From contig DATNLZ010000036.1 of assembly GCA_035602605.1 (NCBI GenBank), forward strand, positions 1 through 10,478: a stretch of DNA of 10,478 nucleotides. Reading direction: 5' to 3'. Below are positions 1-6,487 of this stretch, piece after piece (position 1 is the first letter of the stretch; each line of letters begins with the position of its first letter). The position numbers and the translations under genes are program-made. The notes beneath the pieces were generated by a model that searched no databases, was not told the origin of the DNA, and saw only the letters and a program-made list of their open reading frames with translations. Source of the DNA: DASQHY01 sp035602605. Its GTDB lineage: Bacteria; Acidobacteriota; Terriglobia; Acidiferrales; UBA7541.

Positions 1-425
1 CTCGCGGCCAGCCAGCCGGCCAGCAGGGTTATCCTCCCGCCATAAAGAAACCTTGAAAATTGATCGCGTCCCAGGCTATCAGTGCCCATTAGGAACATTT
101 GTCCGGGCGAATCGACTCGGAAAAAATGCCATGAGGAATTGCCCCCTAGTCGGTCGGGTACGGTAGAGGCCAAGAAGCGAATCGGACAAGCCTGGCTACG
201 TTCCGTTTCACAGGACGCCGAGCCATCGAGGCAGCGATAAACGAATGGGCGCAGATGAAAGTGACCCCGAGCATCCAAGAAATGTACTTGCGTAGGCCTG
301 GCAAAAGGTGCTTCGCGATTTTGCGCGGAGAAATCGTAGGGCGCAAAAAATCCCGCGCACAGCACCACGCCATGAAACAGGGCAAGCAGCAGAAGCCCAA
401 ACCGAAAATAGAAGCGGCGATTCAT
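1..425 (-). CDS. Peptide-type ABC transporter permease, DppC/OppC-like (N-terminal part, cut by window edge)
   Basis: This is the second permease of an oligopeptide/dipeptide-type ABC importer; it would pair with the upstream permease to form the inner-membrane channel. Only the first 141 codons are in the window, so the domain carrying most membrane helices and the EAA loop is missing. Residues about 8-28 form an N-terminal hydrophobic helix. Residues 30-110 form a long extracytoplasmic segment that includes HFHLRPFVY. The family motif MGTDSLGRDQFSR follows at 113-125, then YGGRITLLAG, where the transporter core starts. The ATG at 425 lies 10 nt after the stop of the preceding permease gene; no clear Shine-Dalgarno sequence is visible, so translational coupling is likely. 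The 80-residue loop before the DSLGRD motif is longer than in classical DppC (inference from memory of the family). Family assignment is secure; the transported substrate is unknown. Confidence 0.9.
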   Translation of the reverse strand, partial: MNRRFYFRFGLLLLALFHGVVLCAGFFAPYDFSAQNREAPFARPTQVHFLDARGHFHLRPFVYRCLDGSASCETERSQACPIRFLASTVPDRLGGNSSWHFFRVDSPGQMFLMGTDSLGRDQFSRFLYGGRITLLAGWLAA

Positions 426-435
426 GGGATGCTAG

Positions 436-1398
436 CTACTCCACTCGAATACGCGGGTCGCAAATGTACAAAAGGGCGTCCGCCAAAAAATTTCCAATAA
501 CCAAAAATACAGTGGAAATCATTATCGCACCGATCACCAGGTACAGATCTCGAGCAAGAATCGCTTCGAGGAGCAGCGGACCGAGGCCCGGCCAGCTCAT
601 GATGATTTCGACCAGCAACGATGCGCTCAATAACGTGGCCACCGATAATCCAAAAAGAGAAATCAGCGGATTCGCCGCCGCTGGAAGAGCATGCCGGAAA
701 AGAATCCTCTGCTCGGAAAGCCCATGCCCATGCAGCGAACGAATGAAAGGCGACCCAAGCACTTCGCTCATCGCCGCGCGCACGTGGCGCATAAGAGCTG
801 GAAGTAGTCCAAGCAGAAGAATCGTGACCGGAAGAAATAGGTGCCAGGCCAGGTCGCGAGCCTGGTACAAGAACCTAAGCTCACCGAATTGGGGTGAGAC
901 CATTCCTCCAGTGGGAAACAATCCAGTACGCACGGCCACGAGCAGCAAAACGAGCGCCAGAAGCAATTCTGGCACGGATAGCAGTACGGATGTCGCGCCA
1001 CTCGCCAAACGATCCAGCCACGCGCCGGGCTTAGCGGCCACCCATACGCCCAGCGGAAGGGCCAGCACCCATGCAGCTAGCATTGCCGTCGTCGTTAGCA
1101 AGAGTGTGTTTCGCGCTCGAATAGCGAGAAGCGGCGCCACCGGACTGTTGTAGGAAAAAGAGAAGCCAAGGTCGCCCTTGACCAAAGATTGCACCCAGCG
1201 AGCGTAACGCACCAGTCGTGATCGGTCCATGCCGTAACGATGGCGGAGAACCAAGAGATTTTGCGTGGAAATTTGTGGATTCAAACGCATCTCTTCAAAA
1301 AAATCTCCCGGAGCCAGCTCGAGAAGCAGGAATGAGAAAACAGACACTGCCACCAGTAGCAACGAACCATGCATGAGGCGCTTAGAAAGAAACCGCAT
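436..1398 (-). CDS. Peptide-type ABC transporter permease, DppB/OppB-like
   Basis: Inner-membrane permease of the oligopeptide/dipeptide/nickel importer family, 320 residues, a normal full length. The family N-terminus is present: a hydrophobic helix at about 9-29, the LAPGD motif at 28-32, and RYGMDR followed by GDLGFSFSYN at 75-84. Several more hydrophobic segments follow (about 97-120, 135-160, 185-203, 243-266, 285-312). The cytoplasmic EAA loop that docks on the ATPase is at about 219-240 (IRSLHGHGLSEQRILFRHALP), and SWPGLG at 268-273 is a conserved motif. The ATG at 1398 has a weak AGG 7 nt upstream and lies 8 nt after the stop of the second ATPase gene, so it belongs to the same transcript. 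Nothing indicates damage. Whether the substrate is peptides, nickel or something else cannot be read from the sequence. Confidence 0.95.
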   Translation of the reverse strand: MRFLSKRLMHGSLLLVAVSVFSFLLLELAPGDFFEEMRLNPQISTQNLLVLRHRYGMDRSRLVRYARWVQSLVKGDLGFSFSYNSPVAPLLAIRARNTLLLTTTAMLAAWVLALPLGVWVAAKPGAWLDRLASGATSVLLSVPELLLALVLLLVAVRTGLFPTGGMVSPQFGELRFLYQARDLAWHLFLPVTILLLGLLPALMRHVRAAMSEVLGSPFIRSLHGHGLSEQRILFRHALPAAANPLISLFGLSVATLLSASLLVEIIMSWPGLGPLLLEAILARDLYLVIGAIMISTVFLVIGNFLADALLYICDPRIRVE

Positions 1399-1406
1399 CG
1401 TGAAAC

Positions 1407-2291
1407 CTATAGTGAAAGTAGTGCGAATTCAGTCTGGACTACAGGTAGTGCGGCGAGCAACGAGCGAGACTCGGCGTGCTTCGGGTTGGTAAATAGATCG
1501 CTGGTACGCGCCTGTTCCACGATTCTTCCGTGGCACATTACGGCAATTTCATCGGCTAGATGTCCGGCCAGTGCCAGGTCATGAGTGACCAGCAAGTAGG
1601 TCAGCGAATGTCTGTCTTGCAGCTCGACCAGAAGGTTCACGATCTGGGCTTGGATGGATAAGTCTGAGCCGGAAAGCGCTTCGTCTAGGATTAAGACTTC
1701 CGGTTGCAGAGCCAGTGCGCGAGCGATTGCCAATCGCTGCCGCTGGCCTCCGCTTAGTTCCAAAGCAAGTTTTTCGCTCCACTCTCGTTGCAGCCCCACT
1801 TGCTCCATGAGGAATAGTCCTCGTTCCCTTTGCTCTGCTCGACAGCCCAGCCGATGTATTTGCAAAGGTTCCTCGACAATTTCGGCCGCGGTGAACCGGG
1901 GATTGAATGCCGAAGCAGAGTCTTGAAAAATAAGCTGAATCTTTTTACAGATGGAGGCATGTTCCGCCCGTGACAGTTCCAGAAAGTCCTTTCCATCAAA
2001 AAGAATTTCGCCGCTACTTGGTTTTTCTGCACCGATCAAGCATCGTGCGAGTGTGGATTTTCCCGACCCCGATTGACCCACGAGCGCGACAGTTGAGCCG
2101 CGCCGCACGGTCAGATCCACGCCATCGAGCGCCTGTACGCTGAAGGTCTTGCCGGATATTGGATGGACCTGTACATAACTCTGACTCAAGCCGCACACTT
2201 GGAGCAACGGTACGGTTGGCGCCCCCGCGAGCGAACGACAACTGCGCAAATCATCAGTCGGCGAGTCGCGTCCCGGACGTTCATGAACCAT
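1407..2291 (-). CDS. Peptide-type ABC transporter ATP-binding protein, OppF/DppF-like
   Basis: Second ATPase of the importer, 294 residues from the chosen start. Walker A GQSGSGKST is at 72-80, the Q-loop glutamine at 123 (LIFQDS), the signature LSGGQRQR at 179-186, Walker B VLILDE at 199-204 and the switch histidine at 237 (VTHD). All catalytic motifs are intact. The D-loop reads SGSD (207-210) instead of the usual SALD, and the residue after the Walker B glutamate is A rather than P. The protein ends shortly after SLLAALP, so it lacks the cysteine-containing C-terminal extension seen in its partner. The frame stays open upstream to 2387, but the ATG at 2291 has GGAG (2302-2305) 10 nt before it and gives an 11-nt overlap with the first ATPase gene, so I prefer it. 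It probably forms a heterodimer with the first ATPase. Confidence 0.92.
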   Translation of the reverse strand: MVHERPGRDSPTDDLRSCRSLAGAPTVPLLQVCGLSQSYVQVHPISGKTFSVQALDGVDLTVRRGSTVALVGQSGSGKSTLARCLIGAEKPSSGEILFDGKDFLELSRAEHASICKKIQLIFQDSASAFNPRFTAAEIVEEPLQIHRLGCRAEQRERGLFLMEQVGLQREWSEKLALELSGGQRQRLAIARALALQPEVLILDEALSGSDLSIQAQIVNLLVELQDRHSLTYLLVTHDLALAGHLADEIAVMCHGRIVEQARTSDLFTNPKHAESRSLLAALPVVQTEFALLSL

Positions 2292-3267
2292 GAACAAAGC
2301 ACTCCACAATCCGATTGTCCGGTCCATGCAGAGACACTGGGTCTGCCGCAGAGCACACTTCCTGGCGTTCGGGGCAGCGGGATACAAAGGCGCAACCTGA
2401 CGGCAACTGAGCAGGATTGGGAGGGTTCCCTGCGATCACCTGCAAATATTTAGACCGCGTGGTCGAGGCGACACCGAAGTGTTTTGGAAGAGCAGCGAGA
2501 AGCCCCTTGGTGTAAGGATGTATGGGCGAGTTCAGGATCTGCTCCGTAGTGCCTTCTTCGACGATCCTCCCCGCGTACATTACCAGAACCCTGTCCACGA
2601 GTCCAAGCAGAACGACCGGATTGTGGGTGATGAACAAAAGGGCGGTGCCCATCCGCTGTTTTAATTCTCTGAGCAGCGCGAGAATTTTCGCTTGTGCCGG
2701 GCCATCAAGCGAGGCTGTCGGTTCATCAGCTACAACGAGCGCGGGCTTGCAAGCCAGCGCCTGGGCAATCACGACGCGTTGTTTCTGGCCGCCGCTCAAT
2801 TGGTGCGGATAAGCAGAGTAAATTCGTGAGGTGTTGCTTAGACCAACCTCTGCGAGCAGCGCTTCGACCTTCTTGCGACGAATCTTTCGAGTCGAATGCT
2901 CGTGTGCACGAATCACTTCGCCAATTTGTATTCCCACCTGCACCACTGGGTTCAAAGCGATGCCCGGTTCTTGCGATATCATCGAAAGTTGCGCACCGCG
3001 AACTTTCCGCATCTCGTTTTCCTTCAGTCGCAATAAATCGCGCCCCTGAAATTCGATTGAGCCCGCTACCAGCGAAGTGGATGGGGAATGAAGGCGCAGC
3101 AAAGCGAGTGCAATAGAGGTTTTTCCGCAACCGGACTCGCCAAGCAGCCCGATTGCTTCACCAGCACCTAAGTCAAATCGCACTCCTCGCACGGCGCGGG
3201 CCACGCTTCCGGTCTTGCCACGAATATTGACCGTCAAGTCTCGCACGCGGAGTACGGGGGGCGTCAT
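2281..3267 (-). CDS. Peptide-type ABC transporter ATP-binding protein, OppD/DppD-like
   Basis: First gene of the importer operon, 328 residues, the usual OppD length. Motifs in order: Walker A GESGCGKTS at 43-51, Q-loop Q99 in MISQEP, signature LSGGQKQR at 157-164, Walker B LVVADE at 177-182, D-loop ASLD at 185-188 and switch histidine H215. The H-loop reads ITHNP instead of the usual ITHDL. The C-terminal oligopeptide-transporter domain begins near HPYTKGLLAALP (250-261) and contains NPPNPAQLPSGCAFVSRCP. Cysteines C292, C298, C305 and C323 match the pattern that binds an iron-sulfur cluster in some OppD/DppD proteins (family knowledge, not demonstrated here). The ATG at 3267 has no strong Shine-Dalgarno sequence. 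The gene overlaps the next ATPase gene by 11 nt. Confidence 0.94.
   Translation of the reverse strand: MTPPVLRVRDLTVNIRGKTGSVARAVRGVRFDLGAGEAIGLLGESGCGKTSIALALLRLHSPSTSLVAGSIEFQGRDLLRLKENEMRKVRGAQLSMISQEPGIALNPVVQVGIQIGEVIRAHEHSTRKIRRKKVEALLAEVGLSNTSRIYSAYPHQLSGGQKQRVVIAQALACKPALVVADEPTASLDGPAQAKILALLRELKQRMGTALLFITHNPVVLLGLVDRVLVMYAGRIVEEGTTEQILNSPIHPYTKGLLAALPKHFGVASTTRSKYLQVIAGNPPNPAQLPSGCAFVSRCPERQEVCSAADPVSLHGPDNRIVECFVHGS
2302..2305 (-). promoter_or_regulatory. Ribosome binding site deciding the start of the second ATPase gene
   Basis: GGAG on the minus strand, 10 nt before the ATG at 2291 and inside the 3' end of the first ATPase gene. The longer open frame up to 2387 would overlap the upstream gene by more than 100 nt, so this site favours the shorter protein. 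Confidence 0.5.
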
Positions 3268-3573
3268 TTTGTTGACCGTGTCTAGCGAGACAGCACACGT
3301 TTCGCTGGCCCTCGCTTATCAATAGCGTAGCGAATGGGCCGGTGCCCGTCCATAGAGCCAGGGTTTTGCTTTAGGCACGCCCCGCTGAAACCCGTTTTAA
3401 TGGTAGAAATAGGGGCGATGGACTTTTTTGAGACCAACCGATGAAGGGTCTGATGGAGAAGCAGACAAGGTCAAGAATCTGGAAGAGCCGCACTGCCGTA
3501 GATCACCGTCTGGTCATCGCTGATCTCCGTCAAAGCGAGGAACGCGGCTCCTCCTTCAAGACAATCGAAGTAG
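3268..3573. other. Intergenic region upstream of the ABC importer operon
   Basis: This is 306 nt without a supportable gene, between the end of the SYLF gene and the first ATPase gene, so it should hold the importer promoter. I find no convincing -35/-10 pair on the minus strand. It does contain inverted repeats close to the importer start: TGTCT/AGACA (3279-3283 and 3288-3292, loop of 4) and overlapping pairs TTCGCT/AGCGAA (3301-3306, 3329-3334) and CGCT/AGCG (3313-3316, 3324-3327). A further 7-bp repeat AATCGAA/TTCGATT (3563-3569, 3578-3584) spans the stop of the SYLF gene and has no T-run after it. Confidence 0.5.
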
Positions 3574-4266
3574 TTATTTCGATTCGTTGTTCGGAGCGAT
3601 CTTTTCGAGCGCACGCGTCAGACGGCGTCCGGTGGCCGGAATACCAATATGCTTGCCCAGAACGATTTCCGTCGCGGAAACCTTATGACCGTAGACCCGC
3701 TGGTTGGCATCATTGTCAGGGCGAAGCGTTGAACCCTCGAGAGAAATGCCTGCAAACAAACCTCGGGAACGAGAGTAGCTCAAAACCTCTGCGCGCATAT
3801 AGGCGTCGGTATTCGCGGAAGCGTCCCGCCCCTTGGGGCCGGCGGCGACCGAAGCATCTCCACCCAGTTTCACTTTGCTTTTCAGGATGGAAGATGCGCC
3901 TCGGTCATTCATAACCAGTAGAATCAGGTCGGTGGCTTCTCCGCCAAGCTGAAAGCCGAAACTGCCGCCTTCCAGCGCATACATGGCCGGAGCTCCCCAC
4001 GGTCCATGAAAGGTAGCCCCGGTGCGGCAGACCATCGCGCCGCGCCCGTAGCTTCCTCCCAATCCAATGGCAACCTTCAGAACTGAGGGGATCACAACCA
4101 CGCAGTCAGCTTTCTCCAAGAGTTCTTTAGGAATATTGTCGGGTACACTCAGAATCTCTTCCATGACGGTCCCGCAATTCTCCAAACGACTTTCTTCTTT
4201 GTTCAAAGATCGGGGAGCAGCGGCAACAAACAACAACGACAGAGCAACAATCCAATAACGAGACAT
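3574..4266 (-). CDS. Secreted SYLF-domain (YSC84-like) lipid-binding protein
   Basis: A 230-residue exported protein of the SYLF/DUF500 (Ysc84) family, whose eukaryotic members bind phosphoinositides; the bacterial role is not established. A signal peptide is visible at 1-17 (MSRYWIVALSLLFVAAA). The domain covers about 30-220. It begins with IPKELLEKADCVVVIP (45-60), followed by glycine-rich GLGGSYGRG (68-76) and GPWGAPAMYALEGGSFGFQLGG (88-109), then LVMNDRG (117-123) and GLFAGISLEGS (169-179). These are typical of the family, and the length is normal. The frame opens at a GTG at 4278, but the ATG at 4266 has GGAGG 5 nt before it, so 4266 is the better start. It lies 92 nt downstream of the small Lmo0937-type gene, in the same direction. 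Confidence 0.9.
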   Translation of the reverse strand: MSRYWIVALSLLFVAAAPRSLNKEESRLENCGTVMEEILSVPDNIPKELLEKADCVVVIPSVLKVAIGLGGSYGRGAMVCRTGATFHGPWGAPAMYALEGGSFGFQLGGEATDLILLVMNDRGASSILKSKVKLGGDASVAAGPKGRDASANTDAYMRAEVLSYSRSRGLFAGISLEGSTLRPDNDANQRVYGHKVSATEIVLGKHIGIPATGRRLTRALEKIAPNNESK

Positions 4267-4271
4267 CAAAA

Positions 4272-4276
4272 CCTCC
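4272..4276 (-). promoter_or_regulatory. Ribosome binding site of the SYLF gene
   Basis: GGAGG on the minus strand, 5 nt before the ATG at 4266. It argues against the alternative GTG at 4278, which lies just before it. Confidence 0.65.
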
Positions 4277-4358
4277 ACGATTCCTATAGTTTTTCGCTAA
4301 TTCAAAGTATCTTTTCGCGTTCCTGTAGTTCCGGTTGTGGCGGGGGCCAGTTCCCCTA

Positions 4359-4508
4359 CTAGATCCGTCTTCGACCTTGAATGACCTGAATCAAAATCAC
4401 AACGATGGCCACAACCAACAGCAGGTGGATAAATCCACCCAAGGTATAAGACGTGACCAGGCCCAGAGCCCACAAGACAATCAAAACTACAATAACTGTC
4501 CAAAGCAT
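4359..4508 (-). CDS. Small membrane protein, Lmo0937 family (49 residues)
   Basis: A 49-residue protein starting MLWTVIVVLIVLWALGLVTS and ending in IQGRRRI. Two hydrophobic helices (about 1-20 and 28-43) are separated by YTLGGFIHLL, and the chain ends in a basic tail. This is the pattern of the Lmo0937-type small membrane proteins widespread in bacteria; their function is not known. The ATG at 4508 has a good Shine-Dalgarno sequence (GGAAGGA, plus-strand positions 4514-4520) 5 nt upstream. A possible leader hairpin lies immediately 5' of it: CGACCT/AGGTCG at 4520-4525 and 4538-4543. It sits between the sortase gene and the SYLF gene, all on the minus strand, so it may share their transcript or have its own promoter. 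The short length makes it easy to miss. Confidence 0.85.
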   Translation of the reverse strand: MLWTVIVVLIVLWALGLVTSYTLGGFIHLLLVVAIVVILIQVIQGRRRI

Positions 4509-4603
4509 GCTGTTCCTTCCGACCTACGGATTCGCAGAGGTCGCCCCTGCTCAAAAGATCGAAAAGAGCGCTCCGCAGCCCAAGAGGCGTAGACCCATTT
4601 CGA

Positions 4604-4642
4604 TATCGGGTGCTGGCTCCCGATACCGCATCGTAAATGCGG
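4604..4642 (-). terminator. Tandem hairpins after the sortase gene
   Basis: Two perfect inverted repeats stand back to back about 46-84 nt past the sortase stop. One is CCGCAT/ATGCGG (4626-4631 and 4637-4642, loop of 5); the other is TATCGGG/CCCGATA (4604-4610 and 4619-4625, loop of 8). They lie between the sortase stop and the Lmo0937-type gene. No T-run follows on the minus strand, so classical intrinsic termination is not shown. They could instead protect the 3' end of the mRNA or end the transcript with Rho. Confidence 0.4.
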
Positions 4643-4687
4643 CGAACAAAAACTTCTGTCCCATTGTGAACAATTTCGAAATTCTTC

Positions 4688-5416
4688 TTAATTCGCAGGC
4701 GACCGTAGCGACTCGGCACTGTACCCGGCTGGTTCGTGCGCGTCGTGGAACGCGGTTAGCCCCGGTACCTTCCCAGGCGCAGCCGAGTAGGGGCGATCGG
4801 GGATGAGGTCTGTCGAAGCGCGGAGCTCCCGAGCACGAATGACAAAGCGATGCTGTGCGGCACCAACATAGTTAAAGGGGAAGCATGTAATCAGAGTCAG
4901 AGTGTGCGCGGAAGATGAGTTCAATACCTCGATGTCGGTAGGCAAAACGACCTTGGTGGATTCGACGCGATACCGAAACGTGGCGGCCGGAGTCCTCAGG
5001 ACGACGACGTCGCCAAAACGAATCTTGCGCAAGGGCCGAAAGAAAGTATTTCGGTGCGCCGCAACAGCGACATTGCCCCATTCGCCGGGCAAAGGCGTTT
5101 CTGGGATGTGTCCTGCGGCGCTTTCCAAGACGCTGTTGGAAACGCCTTCAGCGAGGATGACTTTGAGGCCCAGCCTAGGAACGAGTATTTCTCCAATCAC
5201 ACCGCCCGCGAACAGGGGAACCTGAGTTCGGCTCAGAGTAGCAGTGGAATCCTCGAACTTCGATATTTCATGCGTTTGATAGGCGTACGCACCGGCCGCC
5301 ACGGTGCCTGCGTAACCAAGGGCCAGGATGCCCCCGGCCAGAAAAAAGTAGTAGCCCAGACCTAGAAGGTGTGCAGCTTTCCGGCGCGGTGCTTCCGGGG
5401 CGGGGATACGATGCAT
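4688..5416 (-). CDS. Sortase, class D-like transpeptidase
   Basis: A 242-residue membrane-anchored cysteine transpeptidase that should cleave an LPXT-x signal between T and x and transfer the substrate to an acceptor at the cell surface. The N-terminal membrane segment is at about 21-43 (GYYFFLAGGILALGYAG). The sortase fold follows, with GHIPETPLPGEWGNVAVAAHRN at 102-123 giving the catalytic His121. TLITC at 174-178 gives catalytic Cys178, and QHRFVI gives catalytic Arg190. All three catalytic residues are present. After Arg190 there is an unusual extension of about 50 residues rich in P, A and D. The ATG at 5416 shares its A with the stop of the vWFA gene (TGATG), so translation is very likely coupled. 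The candidate substrate is encoded two genes upstream. Assignment to class D rather than class E rests on the overall look and the substrate motif. Confidence 0.92.
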   Translation of the reverse strand: MHRIPAPEAPRRKAAHLLGLGYYFFLAGGILALGYAGTVAAGAYAYQTHEISKFEDSTATLSRTQVPLFAGGVIGEILVPRLGLKVILAEGVSNSVLESAAGHIPETPLPGEWGNVAVAAHRNTFFRPLRKIRFGDVVVLRTPAATFRYRVESTKVVLPTDIEVLNSSSAHTLTLITCFPFNYVGAAQHRFVIRARELRASTDLIPDRPYSAAPGKVPGLTAFHDAHEPAGYSAESLRSPAN

Positions 5417-6417
5417 CAGGATGCGCCTTTCTCTGTTGGTGTCGCAGACTGCCTCTGCGCCGCCCCCAAGTAGCCAGCGCGGGTTCGCACACGAAGCTTG
5501 CCACGCCCGGGAGCGGAAACCTCCACCTGAATTTTTCGAAATGAGGCCGCATTTGTCTTTTCCGGTGCAAATCCAAGCGTGTACTGTTCACGCAGGTCGC
5601 GCGCTATTTTTGCAGAGATACTTGCAACGCTTTCGTTGGGTTTTGGGAAGAAAGCAATTCCACCAGTATCATTGCATAGCCGTTGGAGGACCCTCGGGTC
5701 TTGTTCCTGGGCGGTCGATGAGTCTATCAAACCAATGGCATAAATGACTGCCTGCGACTTCCGAGCCAAAGCCAAAACGTCCGCATACCTGTGGTGGCTG
5801 GCATTGTCCCCGCCATCGCTGACGATAATCAAAGCTTTCTTGTCCCGATGGCCGAGACGTAGATGATTTAATCCTTCCACAATGGCGTCGTAGAGCGTCG
5901 TTTGCCCGCGCGCGGAGACCGCCGACAGGGCCCCTTCCAGCTCGCTGACATCGTTCGTAAAAGGTTTTCCACCAGGCAATTCAAGCGAAACAGTATCATT
6001 GAAGTCGACGACAAACATTTCATCTTCCGGGTTGCTCGATCTTGCAAAGGAGGAGACTGCAGAGATCACTCCAGGTAGCTTGCTGCGCATGCTCCGGCTG
6101 TGGTCAACGATCAAGCCGACCGTGACCGGCGTATCTTCCTGTACAAACAAAGTCACTTTTTGGAGCCGCTTGTTTTCGGACAGGCGAAAGTCGTGCACCT
6201 TCAAGCCGGAGACAAATTTGCCGTTCGAATCGGTCACACTGACCGGCAAGACAACGAGATCGGCGTGCACGACGATTGTGGATTGCGCCCCGGCGTCGAA
6301 CAAACGCGGCGGAAATGACAGAGACTGCGCCGCAACCAACAGCACTAGAAAGAGAATTGCAGCGAGGAGATAGAAACTCCACGATGGCCGATAGGCACTG
6401 GTTTTTTGGACTAACAT
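5416..6417 (-). CDS. vWFA-related domain protein (acidobacterial type), membrane-anchored
   Basis: A 333-residue protein with an N-terminal membrane segment or signal anchor at about 14-30 (SFYLLAAILFLVLLVAA). A beta-rich segment with VSVTDSNGKFVSGL and DFRLSENK follows (about 60-83). The von Willebrand A fold has an intact metal-site motif DHSRS (D105, S107, S109), GQTTLYDA (T173/T174) and IIVSDGGDN (D201). This arrangement matches the vWFA-related domain family greatly expanded in Acidobacteriota. No LPXTG-like tail is present, so it is probably a partner rather than a sortase substrate. The start is uncertain: the ATG at 6417 and a GTG at 6438 are both in frame and neither has a Shine-Dalgarno sequence; the GTG directly abuts a strong hairpin. 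The gene ends in a one-base overlap with the sortase gene and follows the substrate gene closely, so the three genes form an operon. Confidence 0.9.
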   Translation of the reverse strand: MLVQKTSAYRPSWSFYLLAAILFLVLLVAAQSLSFPPRLFDAGAQSTIVVHADLVVLPVSVTDSNGKFVSGLKVHDFRLSENKRLQKVTLFVQEDTPVTVGLIVDHSRSMRSKLPGVISAVSSFARSSNPEDEMFVVDFNDTVSLELPGGKPFTNDVSELEGALSAVSARGQTTLYDAIVEGLNHLRLGHRDKKALIIVSDGGDNASHHRYADVLALARKSQAVIYAIGLIDSSTAQEQDPRVLQRLCNDTGGIAFFPKPNESVASISAKIARDLREQYTLGFAPEKTNAASFRKIQVEVSAPGRGKLRVRTRAGYLGAAQRQSATPTEKGAS

Positions 6418-6438
6418 GAGTCGAATGTTCAGGGCCAC

Positions 6439-6463
6439 GGGACCGGGTTTGGCAACCCGGCCC
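6439..6463 (-). promoter_or_regulatory. Intergenic GC-rich hairpin between the sorting-substrate and vWFA genes
   Basis: A perfect 7-bp inverted repeat CCGGGTT/AACCCGG (6443-6449 and 6454-6460, loop TGGC) extends to 10 bp (GGG/CCC) across one bulged base. It starts 25 nt after the stop of the LPQTN protein gene and directly abuts the alternative GTG start of the vWFA gene. No T-run follows, so I read it as an mRNA-stabilising or translation-limiting element, or a partial terminator, rather than a full terminator. Confidence 0.5.
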
Positions 6464-6487
6464 CAGACACTGTTCGGAGCGCTGCAA

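Noticed and set aside
146..400. Minus-strand open frame at the left edge
   Set aside because: It is out of frame with the true permease C reading, which starts at 425 and contains the DSLGRDQFSR motif.
308..1153. Long plus-strand open frame (281 codons)
   Set aside because: It is antisense to the permease genes, which have clear family motifs. Its translation is arginine- and serine-rich low-complexity sequence without a recognisable domain.
3441..3914. Plus-strand open frame of 157 codons
   Set aside because: Most of it is antisense to the SYLF gene, and it shows no protein features.
4297..4719. Minus-strand open frame of 140 codons over the sortase end
   Set aside because: It covers the Lmo0937-type gene in another frame and has no domain; the 49-residue frame has the ribosome binding site and family pattern.
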